The notes: generated by a model from the sequence alone, not told the origin. DNA of 64,000 bases from Bacilli bacterium (GCA_017404385.1 JAFRCK010000034.1:22459-86458); one strand, 5' to 3'; counted from the first letter of the stretch, positions 8,882 to 17,670 are shown. A program made the numbers and translations.

Positions 8882-10064
8882 TACTAATTTTAGGATTTCT
8901 AAATAACTTTAATGTTTTTTCTTCAATTTGTCTAATTCTTTCCCTAGTAACATTATATTCATTCGATATTTCTTCTAATGTTCTAATACCATTTCCATCA
9001 AATCCAAATCTTAAATCAATAATTCTTCTTACTTTTTCATTATACTTATTTTTCTTTGAATCATCTGTATTAATAGGAAAATATTCATCTATTATTTTAG
9101 CAATTTCTTCATGTAATGCATTTGCCTCGGCTTTTTTTGTTATATTTCCAGCACTTTTTTCATCTTCTAAGAAATCTATTAGTTCAGACTGATCACCATC
9201 TTCTGCTGAACCAACAGGAGTATAATAACTAACTGTTGTTACATTATAACTCTTATAATTTCTAATCATTTCAGGACTAATTCCTATTATTGCAGATAAT
9301 TCTTCATTAGTAGGTTCTACTCCTCCATGTTCTTTTGAAAAATGTTCTATTGCAATACTTATCTTTTTTAAGATTGTACCTGCTTGAATTGGAATTCTTA
9401 TATTTCTTGATGAATTATCTATCGCTCTTCTTATAGCTTGTCTTATCCACCAAGAAGCATATGTACTAAATTTATATCCTTTAGAAACATCAAATTTATC
9501 TATAGCTGTTCCTAAACCTATATTACCTTCTTGATATAAATCTAATAATTCTAAACCTCTTCCTACATATTTATTAGCTATTTTTACTACTAATCTTAAA
9601 TTAGCTTCATATATTTTATTTCTTGTAGTAATATCTTTATTCTCTACATATTCCATAAATAATTTTTTTTCTTCTTCTGGAGTTAACAAAGGTATTCTTT
9701 TAATTTCTTTATAATACATACCAACTGGATCTTCACTATTTATATATGAATTATCTTCAATTAATTTTTTAAATTCATCAATTGAATCACCAATTCCTAC
9801 TATTTCTATTTTACTAATTAATAAATAACAATTTATAAAATCTATTAATGGATAATAGTCAATTGAATCTTGAATTATATCTAATTCTTTTTCTTTAATT
9901 TCTTGATTTTTAATAAATGAAGACAATATTTTTTCAATCATAGATTTTAATTCTGTAGATTGAGACAATATTTCAATCATATCATCTTGTGTTAATTCTT
10001 CTTCTTTATTAATTGATTTTTTTAATACTTTTTCTGTTTTTTTTATTATATCTTGTGTGCTCAT
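8859..10064 (-). CDS. RNA polymerase sigma factor, RpoD/SigA family
   Basis: The 401-residue sigma-70 protein has region 1.2 ([10 protein letters not shown]), region 2 ([15 protein letters not shown], then [18 protein letters not shown] and [18 protein letters not shown]), region 3, and region 4.2 ([23 protein letters not shown]). About 120 N-terminal residues do not look like the usual region 1.1. The region 2.4-3.0 stretch reads [10 protein letters not shown] rather than the AdqaRTIRIPvH of primary sigma factors, so it could be a group 2 sigma rather than the housekeeping one. The gene sits between mnmE and mnmG, where no sigma gene is usual, and not beside dnaG. It has a strong AGGGGGG ribosome site. 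Confidence 0.88.
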   Translation of the reverse strand: MSTQDIIKKTEKVLKKSINKEEELTQDDMIEILSQSTELKSMIEKILSSFIKNQEIKEKELDIIQDSIDYYPLIDFINCYLLISKIEIVGIGDSIDEFKKLIEDNSYINSEDPVGMYYKEIKRIPLLTPEEEKKLFMEYVENKDITTRNKIYEANLRLVVKIANKYVGRGLELLDLYQEGNIGLGTAIDKFDVSKGYKFSTYASWWIRQAIRRAIDNSSRNIRIPIQAGTILKKISIAIEHFSKEHGGVEPTNEELSAIIGISPEMIRNYKSYNVTTVSYYTPVGSAEDGDQSELIDFLEDEKSAGNITKKAEANALHEEIAKIIDEYFPINTDDSKKNKYNEKVRRIIDLRFGFDGNGIRTLEEISNEYNVTRERIRQIEEKTLKLFRNPKISKRLEDFR

Positions 10065-10118
10065 ATAAGCCCCCCTGTAAGTAAAATTTATGCTATCACA
10101 TTTTAATATTCTTGTAAA

Positions 10119-11465
10119 CTACTTTCCTAAACAAAATCTACTAAATAATTTATCAATTAATTCATTATCATAACTCTCTCCAGTTATCTCTCCTAAAGAA
10201 TCAATTATATTTCTAATATCTATCTCTAACATATCTATAGGTATGCCATTTTCTAATGCATTAATTAAATTTTCTGATGATTCTTTTGCTTGCTTTAGTA
10301 AGGCTACTTCTCTAGCATTAGAAATATATGTCATATCTCCACTATTTATATCTTCTAATTTAAATAATTCATTTATTTTATTTAATAATTCTTCTATGTC
10401 ATTTTTTTCTGCGCTAACTTTTACATATGGTAAATCTAATTCCAATTTTTCATCTAAATCCGACTTATTAACAACTATTATTCTTTTTTTATCCTTTGTT
10501 TTTTCAAGCAAGTCCCTATCCTCATTAGTTAATTCTTCATTATTATTTAACACTAATAAAACTAAATCAGCCTTTTCTAAGAGAGATAAACTTTTTTCTA
10601 CGCCTATTTTTTCCACAGTGTTAGTAGTTTTTCTTACACCAGCAGTATCTAAGAAATTAATTAATATTCCATTTAATCTAATACTTCCTTCTACTATATC
10701 TCTAGTAGTTCCAGGTATATCTGTTACTATTGCTTTATCTTCATCTAATAATCTATTTAATAAAGAACTCTTTCCTACATTAGGTCTTCCAATTATAACA
10801 GTATTTATTCCTTCTTTAATAAGTTTACCACTTTCAGATGTCTTTAAAAGATCATCTATTTCTTCATTTAATTCTATGGAATACTTTTTTATATCTTCAA
10901 TAGTCATTACTTCTATATCTTCATATTCTGGATAATCTATATTTACTTCTATATTTGATACTATATCTAGAGCTTTATCCCTTAATTTATTTATTTTTTT
11001 AGATAATCTTCCATATACACCATTTATTGCCATTTTTCTAGCACTTTCTGTCTTCGCATCTATAAGATCCATTACTGATTCAGCTTCAATTAAATCTATT
11101 CTTCCATTTATAAATGCTCTTTTAGTAAACTCCCCTGGTTCAGCAAGTCTTGCTCCATTAGTTAATAAAAGTTCTAATATTTTATTAGTTACTGATATTC
11201 CACCATGTGAATTTATTTCTATTATATCTTCTTTAGTATAAGTTTTAGGAGCTAAAAAGATAGATACTAATACTTCATCTATTATCTTATCCCCTTCTAT
11301 AATATGTCCATAATTAATAGTATTTGACTTAAAAGAATATATGTTTCTATCAAATATCTTATTCACAATATCAAATGCTTCATCTCCACTAATTCTAACT
11401 ATAGAAATAGCTCCTACACCAGTTGCTGTTGAAATAGCCGCTATTGTGTCATTCATGGAAATCAC
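10119..11465 (-). CDS. mnmE: tRNA modification GTPase MnmE
   Basis: The 448-residue GTPase partners MnmG in wobble-uridine modification. The N-terminal formyl-THF-binding domain contains IVRISGDEA. The helical domain is interrupted by a Ras-like G domain with GRPNVGKSSLLN (G1), DIPGTTRD (G2), DTAG (G3) and NKSD (G4). The C-terminus reads FCLGK, the C(I/L)GK motif with the catalytic Cys. Length is normal. A terminator-like hairpin separates it from the DUF4234 gene upstream. Confidence 0.97.
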   Translation of the reverse strand: MISMNDTIAAISTATGVGAISIVRISGDEAFDIVNKIFDRNIYSFKSNTINYGHIIEGDKIIDEVLVSIFLAPKTYTKEDIIEINSHGGISVTNKILELLLTNGARLAEPGEFTKRAFINGRIDLIEAESVMDLIDAKTESARKMAINGVYGRLSKKINKLRDKALDIVSNIEVNIDYPEYEDIEVMTIEDIKKYSIELNEEIDDLLKTSESGKLIKEGINTVIIGRPNVGKSSLLNRLLDEDKAIVTDIPGTTRDIVEGSIRLNGILINFLDTAGVRKTTNTVEKIGVEKSLSLLEKADLVLLVLNNNEELTNEDRDLLEKTKDKKRIIVVNKSDLDEKLELDLPYVKVSAEKNDIEELLNKINELFKLEDINSGDMTYISNAREVALLKQAKESSENLINALENGIPIDMLEIDIRNIIDSLGEITGESYDNELIDKLFSRFCLGK

Positions 11466-11506
11466 CTCTGTGAAAAAGATTATAACACTTTTTAAGCAAA
11501 ATAAAA

Positions 11507-11529
11507 AGAAGCATTTTAATTATGCTCCT
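11507..11529. terminator. Terminator of the DUF4234 gene
   Basis: Arms AGAAGCAT / ATGCTCCT (one G-U pair) with a 7-base loop and a following T run on the minus strand. It would end the rpmH-to-DUF4234 operon before mnmE. Confidence 0.6.
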
Positions 11530-11876
11530 TTTTTAGTCATTTCATTTAAATCATTTTGAACAAATGCATAAACAACTATGCTTAATCCAACAATTGATAA
11601 AATAAGATACATTACTGAGTTATCTTTAACTGGCATGTTTCTATCAGCTTGCGCTTTAGCTGTTAATTGACCTATTTTATAAGACCAATAAATACCATAG
11701 ATTCCACAAGTTACTAATGTTAATAAGAATACAACCCCTCCAGTTGGTAATGAATCATCTTTTGCTGCTGCTTTTACTTCATCGTTTAAAACAATTAGCC
11801 AATAAATACCATAGATTCCACAAGTTACTATTGATAAAACAATTGAAGTAGCTATACTTCTTTCTTTCATTTTCAA
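11520..11876 (-). CDS. DUF4234-family small membrane protein
   Basis: The 118 residues form three membrane helices. The motif TCGIYGIYW occurs twice, at about residues 18-26 and 56-64, and the C-terminal helix follows (MYLILSIVGLSIVVYAFV). This duplicated CGIYGIYW pattern is the mark of DUF4234 proteins, whose function is unknown. It lies 23 bases after jag and is probably the last gene of the rpmH-rnpA-yidC-jag operon. The two motif copies are also identical in DNA sequence; see the repeat entry. Confidence 0.8.
   Translation of the reverse strand: MKMKERSIATSIVLSIVTCGIYGIYWLIVLNDEVKAAAKDDSLPTGGVVFLLTLVTCGIYGIYWSYKIGQLTAKAQADRNMPVKDNSVMYLILSIVGLSIVVYAFVQNDLNEMTKKGA
11685..11830 (-). repeat. 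Exact 32-bp repeat within the DUF4234 gene
   Basis: The same 32 bases occur at 11685-11716 and 11799-11830, 114 bp (38 codons) apart and in frame. Each encodes the end of one TCGIYGIYW motif copy. Identity at all third positions suggests recent duplication or gene conversion. Confidence 0.9.
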
Positions 11877-11899
11877 ATCTCCTTTCTAATAGTATTATA

Positions 11900-12511
11900 T
11901 TACTCTTTAGGTTTAATTACAACCCTTCTATTTGGTTCTTCTCCTTCACTTTCTGTTTCAACACCTTTAAACTCAGAAAGTACGCTATGAACTAATCTTC
12001 TTTCATATGAATTCATTGAATCCATAGTAATAGGTTCCTTTGTTTTTCTTACTTCTTTTGCTAATTTAATAGCTAATCTTTCAATATTTTTTTGTTGTTT
12101 TTCTTTATAATTTTCAACATCTAATAATACATTTACAAATGCAGGTACTTCTTTTGCTAAAACAGTTCTTAAAAGATTTTGAATAGAAGATAATGTTCTT
12201 CCACCTTTTCCTATTAATAATGAACTATTATCAGTATGTATAGTTATTTTAATAAAGTTTTCTTTTCTTTGAGTTTCTAATATAACATTATTAAAACCCA
12301 TACCTTCTACTATTTTTTTTACATATTCTTTTGAAAATTCAAGAATATCAGATTTTAATACAACATTTAATGTATATTTTTTCTTTTTTAATAATCCAGT
12401 TGTTTCTTCAGTTACTGAAGTAATCATTTCTTCCTCTTTTACATTTAGTTCTTTTAAGGCTTGTAATGTTAATTCTTCAACATTTTTTCCTTCAAATACA
12501 TATGTTTTCAT
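11900..12511 (-). CDS. khpB: RNA-binding protein KhpB (Jag / SpoIIIJ-associated)
   Basis: The 203-residue protein has the three Jag modules. The N-terminal Jag domain is MKTYVFEGKNVEELTLQALKEL. A KH domain has the GxxG loop in LLIGKGGRTLSS near residue 112. A C-terminal R3H domain contains SYERRLVHSVLSEF and ends in EGEEPNRRVVIKPK. KhpB binds RNA and influences cell elongation in Gram-positives. It follows yidC by 13 bases, as in most Bacilli. Length is normal. Confidence 0.95.
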   Translation of the reverse strand: MKTYVFEGKNVEELTLQALKELNVKEEEMITSVTEETTGLLKKKKYTLNVVLKSDILEFSKEYVKKIVEGMGFNNVILETQRKENFIKITIHTDNSSLLIGKGGRTLSSIQNLLRTVLAKEVPAFVNVLLDVENYKEKQQKNIERLAIKLAKEVRKTKEPITMDSMNSYERRLVHSVLSEFKGVETESEGEEPNRRVVIKPKE

Positions 12512-12524
12512 ACTACTTACTCCT

Positions 12525-13481
12525 TTATTTAGTTGCTTTTTCAGTTTTTCTCTTTTTTAAATATTTAACTAATAAGTTTTGACCTATTGTAAATATTGTA
12601 GATGCTATCCAATATAATGATAATGCAACTGAGAAGTTAATAGACATAATAGCTATCATAATAACCATAATATTCATCATCATATTTGGATTAACACCAC
12701 CAGATTGTGGAGATGATGCTGTTTTATTAAGTTTTTGTGAAATAATTGTTGTTCCAACAATTAATAAAACAATTATTATGTATTCCCAATGTCCACTTTG
12801 CATAGCTTTTAATGGAGTTGTACCTAGTACTAATCCAAATAAATTTCCTTCAAATATAACTGGAACTCTATTAGCTGCTTCATAAAAAGCAATTAATAAT
12901 GGTATTTGTATAAATGCAAATAAACAACTAGATAATGGATTAACACCATATTTCTTATATACTTGCATTGTTTCCATAGATTTTTGTTGCATCGATTGTT
13001 GATCTTTTTTACCTTCATATTTTTTATTTATTCTATCTATTTCTGGTTGCATTTCTTTCATATTTTCAGATTGCATAGCTGTTTTATGAGTAAATGGTGC
13101 TAGTATTAATCTTAATAATAATCCTAATACTATAATCGATATACCATAGTTACCAAATAAACCATTAATCTTAATTAGTAACCAAGCTAGTGGTTTAACA
13201 AAAATATTTTCCCAAATTCCTTCATAAGTACTATCTGATAATTTCATTTTTGAGCACTTAGGTAATTTGCTAATATCAATTTCATCTTTATATTCATTAT
13301 ATTTTTTAATAACACCTTTATCTTCTGGTTGACATAATATATTTTTGTTTAAAGTGATTTTAACCTTATCATTCTCGTAGTATACTACGTTATTTTTCTT
13401 ATCTTTAAGAACAGTAGTACATCCTGTTAATATAAATACTACCGCAAGTAATAACATTATTTTTCTAAATTTCTTTTTCAT
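12525..13481 (-). CDS. yidC: Membrane protein insertase YidC (OxaA/SpoIIIJ type)
   Basis: The 318-residue lipoprotein insertase starts with a signal peptide and lipobox LTGC near residue 21, so Cys would be lipidated after cleavage. The conserved core follows: WLLIKINGLFGNYGISII, LRLILAPFTHKTA, then three further helices and a basic cytoplasmic tail. It inserts membrane proteins alone or with SecYEG. Its start overlaps rnpA by 17 bases. Only one YidC paralogue lies in the window. Confidence 0.96.
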   Translation of the reverse strand: MKKKFRKIMLLLAVVFILTGCTTVLKDKKNNVVYYENDKVKITLNKNILCQPEDKGVIKKYNEYKDEIDISKLPKCSKMKLSDSTYEGIWENIFVKPLAWLLIKINGLFGNYGISIIVLGLLLRLILAPFTHKTAMQSENMKEMQPEIDRINKKYEGKKDQQSMQQKSMETMQVYKKYGVNPLSSCLFAFIQIPLLIAFYEAANRVPVIFEGNLFGLVLGTTPLKAMQSGHWEYIIIVLLIVGTTIISQKLNKTASSPQSGGVNPNMMMNIMVIMIAIMSINFSVALSLYWIASTIFTIGQNLLVKYLKKRKTEKATK

Positions 13482-13818
13482 TTTTTTCTCCCTCTAGTTT
13501 ACATAATATTTCTAATAAATATTTTCTTTTTTCATCAAAAGAAGCTAAACTAATTTCTTTCCTTAATATTATAACATAATCATATTCTCTTGAAAATACA
13601 AAATTACTCTTATCTATAATATCTTTTATTTGTCTCTTGTTTTTATTTCTAACAACTGCATTTCCTAATTTTTTAGAAACACAAATACAGAATCTATAAT
13701 ATTTATTATCCTTATTATATAGTTTATATACAAAATAAAATTTATTTTTAAACATAATTCCTTGTTTAATTACTTTATCAATTTCATCTTGTTTTTTTAT
13801 AATATTTAGTTTTTTCAT
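13465..13818 (-). CDS. rnpA: Ribonuclease P protein component
   Basis: The 117-residue basic protein aids the RNase P RNA in 5' maturation of tRNA. It carries the family core with VSKKLGNAVVRNKNKRQIKD, the RNR-type motif. I choose the ATG at 13818 (MKKLNIIKKQ) rather than the longer frame opening at 13845. A GAGGTG ribosome site lies 4 bases before 13818, and the longer N-terminus (MWFFLYEVS) would begin in the terminator hairpin. It lies between rpmH and yidC, the standard order. Confidence 0.95.
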   Translation of the reverse strand: MKKLNIIKKQDEIDKVIKQGIMFKNKFYFVYKLYNKDNKYYRFCICVSKKLGNAVVRNKNKRQIKDIIDKSNFVFSREYDYVIILRKEISLASFDEKRKYLLEILCKLEGEKNEKEI

Positions 13819-13831
13819 AGACACCTCATAC

Positions 13832-13856
13832 AAAAAAAACCACAATTATAGTGTGG
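13832..13856 (-). terminator. Attenuator-like hairpin between rpmH and rnpA
   Basis: On the minus strand a 5-bp stem CCACA / TGTGG with a 7-base loop is followed directly by T8. It lies 3 bases after the rpmH stop and would end part of the transcripts, giving more L34 than RnpA message. Confidence 0.6.
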
Positions 13857-13859
13857 AAT

Positions 13860-13982
13860 TTATTTAGATAGTCTTTTACGACCTTTTTGTCTTCTACTAT
13901 TTAATACTTTACCTTTAATCCTTGAAAAAAATCCATGTTTTTTCTTCATATTTCTATTATTTGGTTGAAAAGTTCTTTTCAT
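13860..13982 (-). CDS. rpmH: 50S ribosomal protein L34
   Basis: This gene is short. The translation begins [18 protein letters not shown] and ends [11 protein letters not shown], which is L34 with its invariant start and basic tail. It has 40 residues, where Bacillus L34 has 44. The missing residues fall after HGF(F)SRI, between the two conserved halves. A GGAGGTG ribosome site precedes the ATG. It opens the rnpA-yidC-jag operon and is divergent from dnaA across oriC. Confidence 0.95.
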   Translation of the reverse strand: MKRTFQPNNRNMKKKHGFFSRIKGKVLNSRRQKGRKRLSK

Positions 13983-14013
13983 AATACACCTCCAAGTCCA
14001 TAAAACATGTTAA

Positions 14014-14042
14014 ATTATAATATTTTTTTTAGATAAAGTCAA
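14014..14042 (-). promoter_or_regulatory. rpmH promoter
   Basis: On the minus strand TTGACT (14042-14037), a 17-base spacer and TATAAT (14019-14014) form a near-consensus sigma-A promoter. Transcription would start about 14007, 25 bases before the rpmH start codon. Confidence 0.85.
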
Positions 14043-14344
14043 TCACTTTTTAAATAAATGATTATATATTTTTTATAATATATATATAATAATGATAAAA
14101 AAAATAGTTTTTAACATAAAAATGTGGAAAACTTATTAAAAATCCTTTATAATATAAAGCTATATTATTTTTCAACAATTGTACACAGCCATGTGGATAA
14201 TTTAAATATGTGGATAATATAGTTGTTAATAACAAAAATTGTGGAAAAAGTGGAAAAGTGTTTTTTATTATTATTTTAAAATAAAAGAACCTGTGGATAT
14301 TTATTGTGGATATGTTGTGGATACATTTTTTTAAGTAAAAATGG
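14043..14344. other. oriC: oriC: DnaA-box cluster upstream of dnaA
   Basis: This gene-free stretch between rpmH and dnaA holds many DnaA boxes (complement of TTATCCACA). Exact TGTGGATAA copies lie at 14192-14200 and 14209-14217. One-mismatch forms are TGTGGATAT at 14292-14300 and 14305-14313 and TGTGGATAC at 14316-14324. Weaker TGTGGAAAA forms are at 14123-14131 and 14240-14248. All point the same way. A/T runs separate the boxes. Together with the region after dnaA this is a bipartite origin of Bacillus type. Confidence 0.9.
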
Positions 14345-14372
14345 TTGAATTATAAATAAAATAAGGTATAAT
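14345..14372 (+). promoter_or_regulatory. dnaA promoter
   Basis: TTGAAT (14345-14350), a 16-base spacer and TATAAT (14367-14372) lie just after the last DnaA boxes, so DnaA could repress its own gene from there. A strong GGGGGAGG ribosome site precedes dnaA. Confidence 0.8.
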
Positions 14373-14413
14373 TAACTTAGAAATTAAAACTAACTAGGGG
14401 GAGGTGTTGGTTT

Positions 14414-15781
14414 ATGAACAATAATGAAATGATATGGAATAAGTTTCTTAGTTTAATTAAGAAAAGATTTTCTTCATTAGGTTATGATACATGGTTTAAA
14501 GATACTTATTTATATTCATTAGGAGATGAAGCAATTATAGTAGTACCAACTATTGCTCATAAAAAACACCTAGGTGAAACTTATAAAGATCTTATTGAAG
14601 AAGTATTAAATACAGTTACAGGTACTAATTTTCCACTTAAATTTGTGTTAGAAAGTGAAATTGAAAAACAAGAAAAAAAAGAACAAATAAAAGTAGAGGA
14701 AGAATTACAAGAAGGAGTTCCATATAATAGTTATAAAAAAGCTAATTTAAATCCTGATTATACTTTTGAAAATTTTATAGTAGGTGAAAGTAATAGATTT
14801 GCACAGGCAACTGCTTTAGCAGTAGCGGAAAATCCTGGTAAAATGTATAATCCTTTATTTATATATGGAAATAGTGGATTAGGTAAAACTCATTTAATGC
14901 ATTCTATAGGTAATTATATTGTTCAAAATACTAATAAAAGAGTACTATATGTTACATCAGAAACTTTTGTATCAGATTTCTTAGGACTAAATAGAAAGAA
15001 TAGTGAATCTACAAATTTTGAAAAAACAGATGCATTTAAAGATAAATATAGAAATATAGATGTATTAATAATAGATGATATACAGTTTTTAGGAAATGCT
15101 CCTAAATCCCAAGAAGAGTTTTTCCACACATTTAATACATTATTTGATAATAAAAAGCAAATTATAATATCAAGTGATAATTCACCTGAAGATTTAAAAA
15201 ATCTAGAAGAGAGATTAAAAACTAGATTTAGCTGGGGATTGAAAGTAAATATTTTTCCACCAGATAATGAATTAAGAAAAAAAATACTAAGAAATAAGAT
15301 AGCAAACATGAATTTTGCACAACATATTTCTGATGATGTTATAGAATTTATAGCTAATACATGCCAATCTGATGTTAGGAACTTAGAAGGGGCATTAACA
15401 AGAGTTTGTGCTTATGCAACTATATTTTTTGAAGAAGAAATTACAATAGAATTAGCACGAGAAGCACTTAAAGGAACAGTACATAATGCAACCAGTATGA
15501 CAAATGATATAATGAAAATACAAAGAGTAGTGGCAGATTATTATAATATAACTGTGGAAGACTTAAAATCTAAGAAAAGAGTAGCTACAATAGCTTTTCC
15601 AAGACACATTGCTATTTATCTATCCAGACAACTTACAGATGAATCATTTCCAAAAATAGGAATGGAATTCGGAGCAAGAGATCATTCCACAGTAATGAGT
15701 TCATGTGAAAGGATAGAAAATGAACTAAAAACAAATAAACAATTAGAACAAATATTAGAAGAGATTAAGAAAAAATTATAG
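14414..15781 (+). CDS. dnaA: Chromosomal replication initiator DnaA
   Basis: The 455-residue AAA+ initiator binds DnaA boxes and opens oriC. Domain I (residues 1-80) includes WNKFLSLIKKRFS. Domain II is a short Lys/Glu linker. Domain III has NPDYTFENFIVG, Walker A GNSGLGKTH at 152-160 and Walker B VLIIDDIQF near 215. Domain IV carries FPRHIAIYLSRQL and the DNA-contact signature GARDHSTVMSSCERIE near the end. Length and start are normal. Boxes on both sides of the gene match its expected specificity. Confidence 0.98.
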   Translation: MNNNEMIWNKFLSLIKKRFSSLGYDTWFKDTYLYSLGDEAIIVVPTIAHKKHLGETYKDLIEEVLNTVTGTNFPLKFVLESEIEKQEKKEQIKVEEELQEGVPYNSYKKANLNPDYTFENFIVGESNRFAQATALAVAENPGKMYNPLFIYGNSGLGKTHLMHSIGNYIVQNTNKRVLYVTSETFVSDFLGLNRKNSESTNFEKTDAFKDKYRNIDVLIIDDIQFLGNAPKSQEEFFHTFNTLFDNKKQIIISSDNSPEDLKNLEERLKTRFSWGLKVNIFPPDNELRKKILRNKIANMNFAQHISDDVIEFIANTCQSDVRNLEGALTRVCAYATIFFEEEITIELAREALKGTVHNATSMTNDIMKIQRVVADYYNITVEDLKSKKRVATIAFPRHIAIYLSRQLTDESFPKIGMEFGARDHSTVMSSCERIENELKTNKQLEQILEEIKKKL

Positions 15782-15947
15782 ATTTGTGGATATTGTTTAA
15801 AATTATTAACAACTTTTCAACAGTAAAATTTGTTATAAAATAAAGAAATAATAGACTTATTAACATTTTCCACTTTAATAATAATAAAAAAAGTATTAAA
15901 ATAATAATATAAGAAAAAAATCAAAAATATTAGGAGGGTTTTAAAAA
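15782..15947. other. oriC: intergenic region between dnaA and dnaN (candidate unwinding site)
   Basis: One near-consensus DnaA box (TGTGGATAT) lies at 15785-15793, right after the dnaA stop. It is followed by extremely A/T-rich DNA with runs of TAA triplets (about 15876-15912). In Bacillus the duplex is opened between dnaA and dnaN next to TAG/TAA triplets (DnaA-trio). This arrangement fits, but the trio assignment is my inference. A GGAGGG ribosome site for dnaN closes the region. Confidence 0.65.
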
Positions 15948-17069
15948 ATGAAATTTAGTATAAAAAAAGAAATATTATTAGAAAATTTAAATTATGTGTC
16001 ACATGCAGTATCAACTAAAAATGTTATTCCTGTATTATCAGGTATTAAGTTTGATTTAACAAATGAAGGTTTAAATTTAATAGCTAGTGACAATGAAGTA
16101 GATATAAAGGTTTTTATAGAAAAAAAATATATTGATAAAATAGAAAAAGAAGGATCAATCGTTATACAAGGAAAATTCTTATTAGATATTGTTAGAAAAT
16201 TAGATGAAGGTATTATTAATATAGAAGTAATAGACGGATTAAAGATAATGATATATAATTTGAAATCTAACTTTAATTTAAATGGTATCGATCCGGATGA
16301 ATTTCCTAATTTAAATATAGAAAAGAGTAATAGTCCAATTGAATTAGAGAAAAAAGTTCTTAAAACAATGATTAATCAAACAATTTATGCAACTTCAACA
16401 CAAGAATCTAGACCTATTTTAACTGGGCTAAATTTTAAAATAGATTCAGATAAGTTAGAATGTATAGCAACAGATTCATATAGATTATCTAAAAAAACAA
16501 TAAAATTAGAAAAAGCTGTGGATAATCCTATAAATATAGTTATACCTGGAAAGAATATAGGAGAACTTGTTAAAATTATTAATGATGATGAGGAAAAACT
16601 AAATATTCATATATTTACTAATAAAGTATTATTTGAGTTTGATAATATATTATTTCAATCTAGATTATTAAATGATGTTTTTCCTAATATAAGTAGATTA
16701 ATACCAGATGATTTTAAATTAATTATAAAAGCAGATCTTAATGAATTATTTAATGTTGTGGATAGAGCTTCATTATTAACAAGCGAAAAAGAAAAGAATG
16801 TAATTAAGTTTGAAACTAATGGTAATATATTAACAGTTACTAGTAATACACCAGAAATTGGTAGAGTTGAAGAAAAGTTACCTATTATTAAGGATAAAAA
16901 TGAAGATATAAAAATCGCATTTTCTGCTAAACATATGATGGATGCACTAAGAACTATTGATAGTAAAGATGTAAGAATATTATTAAATACTGAAATAAGT
17001 CCAATTATTTTAAATACTGGTGATAATGATGATTTATTACAATTATTAATGCCAATTAAAACATATTAA
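15948..17069 (+). CDS. dnaN: DNA polymerase III beta subunit (sliding clamp)
   Basis: The 373-residue clamp consists of three similar domains of about 125 residues and dimerises around DNA. Recognisable segments are VIPVLSGIKFD in domain 1, ATSTQESRPILTGLNF in domain 2 and the C-terminal LLMPIKTY, which forms the partner-binding pocket. It follows dnaA by 166 bases and ends in a strong terminator. Downstream, comK takes the place normally held by the small S4-domain gene yaaA. Confidence 0.97.
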   Translation: MKFSIKKEILLENLNYVSHAVSTKNVIPVLSGIKFDLTNEGLNLIASDNEVDIKVFIEKKYIDKIEKEGSIVIQGKFLLDIVRKLDEGIINIEVIDGLKIMIYNLKSNFNLNGIDPDEFPNLNIEKSNSPIELEKKVLKTMINQTIYATSTQESRPILTGLNFKIDSDKLECIATDSYRLSKKTIKLEKAVDNPINIVIPGKNIGELVKIINDDEEKLNIHIFTNKVLFEFDNILFQSRLLNDVFPNISRLIPDDFKLIIKADLNELFNVVDRASLLTSEKEKNVIKFETNGNILTVTSNTPEIGRVEEKLPIIKDKNEDIKIAFSAKHMMDALRTIDSKDVRILLNTEISPIILNTGDNDDLLQLLMPIKTY

Positions 17070-17070
17070 T

Positions 17071-17100
17071 AAAAAAAGTACTTAAAAATGTACTTTTTTT
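17071..17100 (+). terminator. dnaN terminator
   Basis: Arms AAAAAAAGTAC / GTACTTTTTTT with an 8-base loop end in a long T run, right after the dnaN stop codon. Confidence 0.85.
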
Positions 17101-17217
17101 TATATTTTAGACTCATTTCGACAAAAAAAATAAAAAAAATAAGTATAAAAGAGGGGAATTATTTTTTTTACGGAGAAAATAATTATTAAGAGATCAAAAT
17201 GTTAGGGGGAATGAAAG

Positions 17218-17670
17218 ATGATTTCTTATGAAATTAATTGTGATACTTTGGCATTATTGCCTGTATCAGAAACTGAAACTAAAGTTATGGAAAAGGAGAA
17301 CATGTATTTAGTAAAAAAATCAGTTATGGAAATAATTGAAAATAGTTGTGAATTCTTTGGTAGTACATATGATGGTAGACATGAGGGTACTAAAAAACTG
17401 ATTGGTGTTACCCATAAATCTCCTATTATTATTGAAGAATCAAGAAATTTAATTTATTTTCCAACTTGTAGTCCTAGACTAGAAAAGTGTTGTTGGATAG
17501 GGTTAAATAATATAAAGAAATATGAAAATAATAATGGAATAACAGAATTATTATTTTCTAATAATAAAAAAATTAAGTTACCAGTTTCTTATGGATCCTT
17601 TGATAATCAGTATTTAAGAGCAACTAAATTAGAATCAGTTTTAAGAAAAAGAATAAATGCTACTGAATAG
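17218..17670 (+). CDS. comK: ComK-family competence transcription factor, short form
   Basis: The 150 residues match Bacillus ComK along their length: YEINCDTLALLP near the start, ENSCEFFGSTYDGRHEGT near residue 47, VTHKSPIIIEE, then IYFPTCSPR, CCWIGLNNIK and LPVSYGSFDNQYLRA. ComK activates DNA-uptake genes by binding paired AAAA-N5-TTTT boxes. The protein ends about 40 residues earlier than the 192-residue Bacillus protein. It therefore lacks the C-terminal tail that MecA/ClpCP uses for its degradation. It sits between dnaN and recF with its own GGGGG ribosome site and terminator. Poly-A tracts and an A/T inverted repeat lie upstream, but I see no clear K-box pair. Confidence 0.88.
   Translation: MISYEINCDTLALLPVSETETKVMEKENMYLVKKSVMEIIENSCEFFGSTYDGRHEGTKKLIGVTHKSPIIIEESRNLIYFPTCSPRLEKCCWIGLNNIKKYENNNGITELLFSNNKKIKLPVSYGSFDNQYLRATKLESVLRKRINATE

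Noticed and set aside
10243..10935. Open frame of 230 codons on the plus strand within mnmE
   Set aside because: It is antisense to a complete, conserved mnmE, rich in Ser/Phe/Leu as expected for a shadow of an AT-rich gene, and has no ribosome site.
14923..15309. Open frame of 128 codons on the minus strand within dnaA
   Set aside because: Antisense to the AAA+ domain of dnaA with no ribosome site or family pattern.
17110..17200. ComK autoregulatory K-box upstream of comK
   Set aside because: Several A and T runs occur, but none gives AAAA-N5-TTTT pairs at the known spacings.
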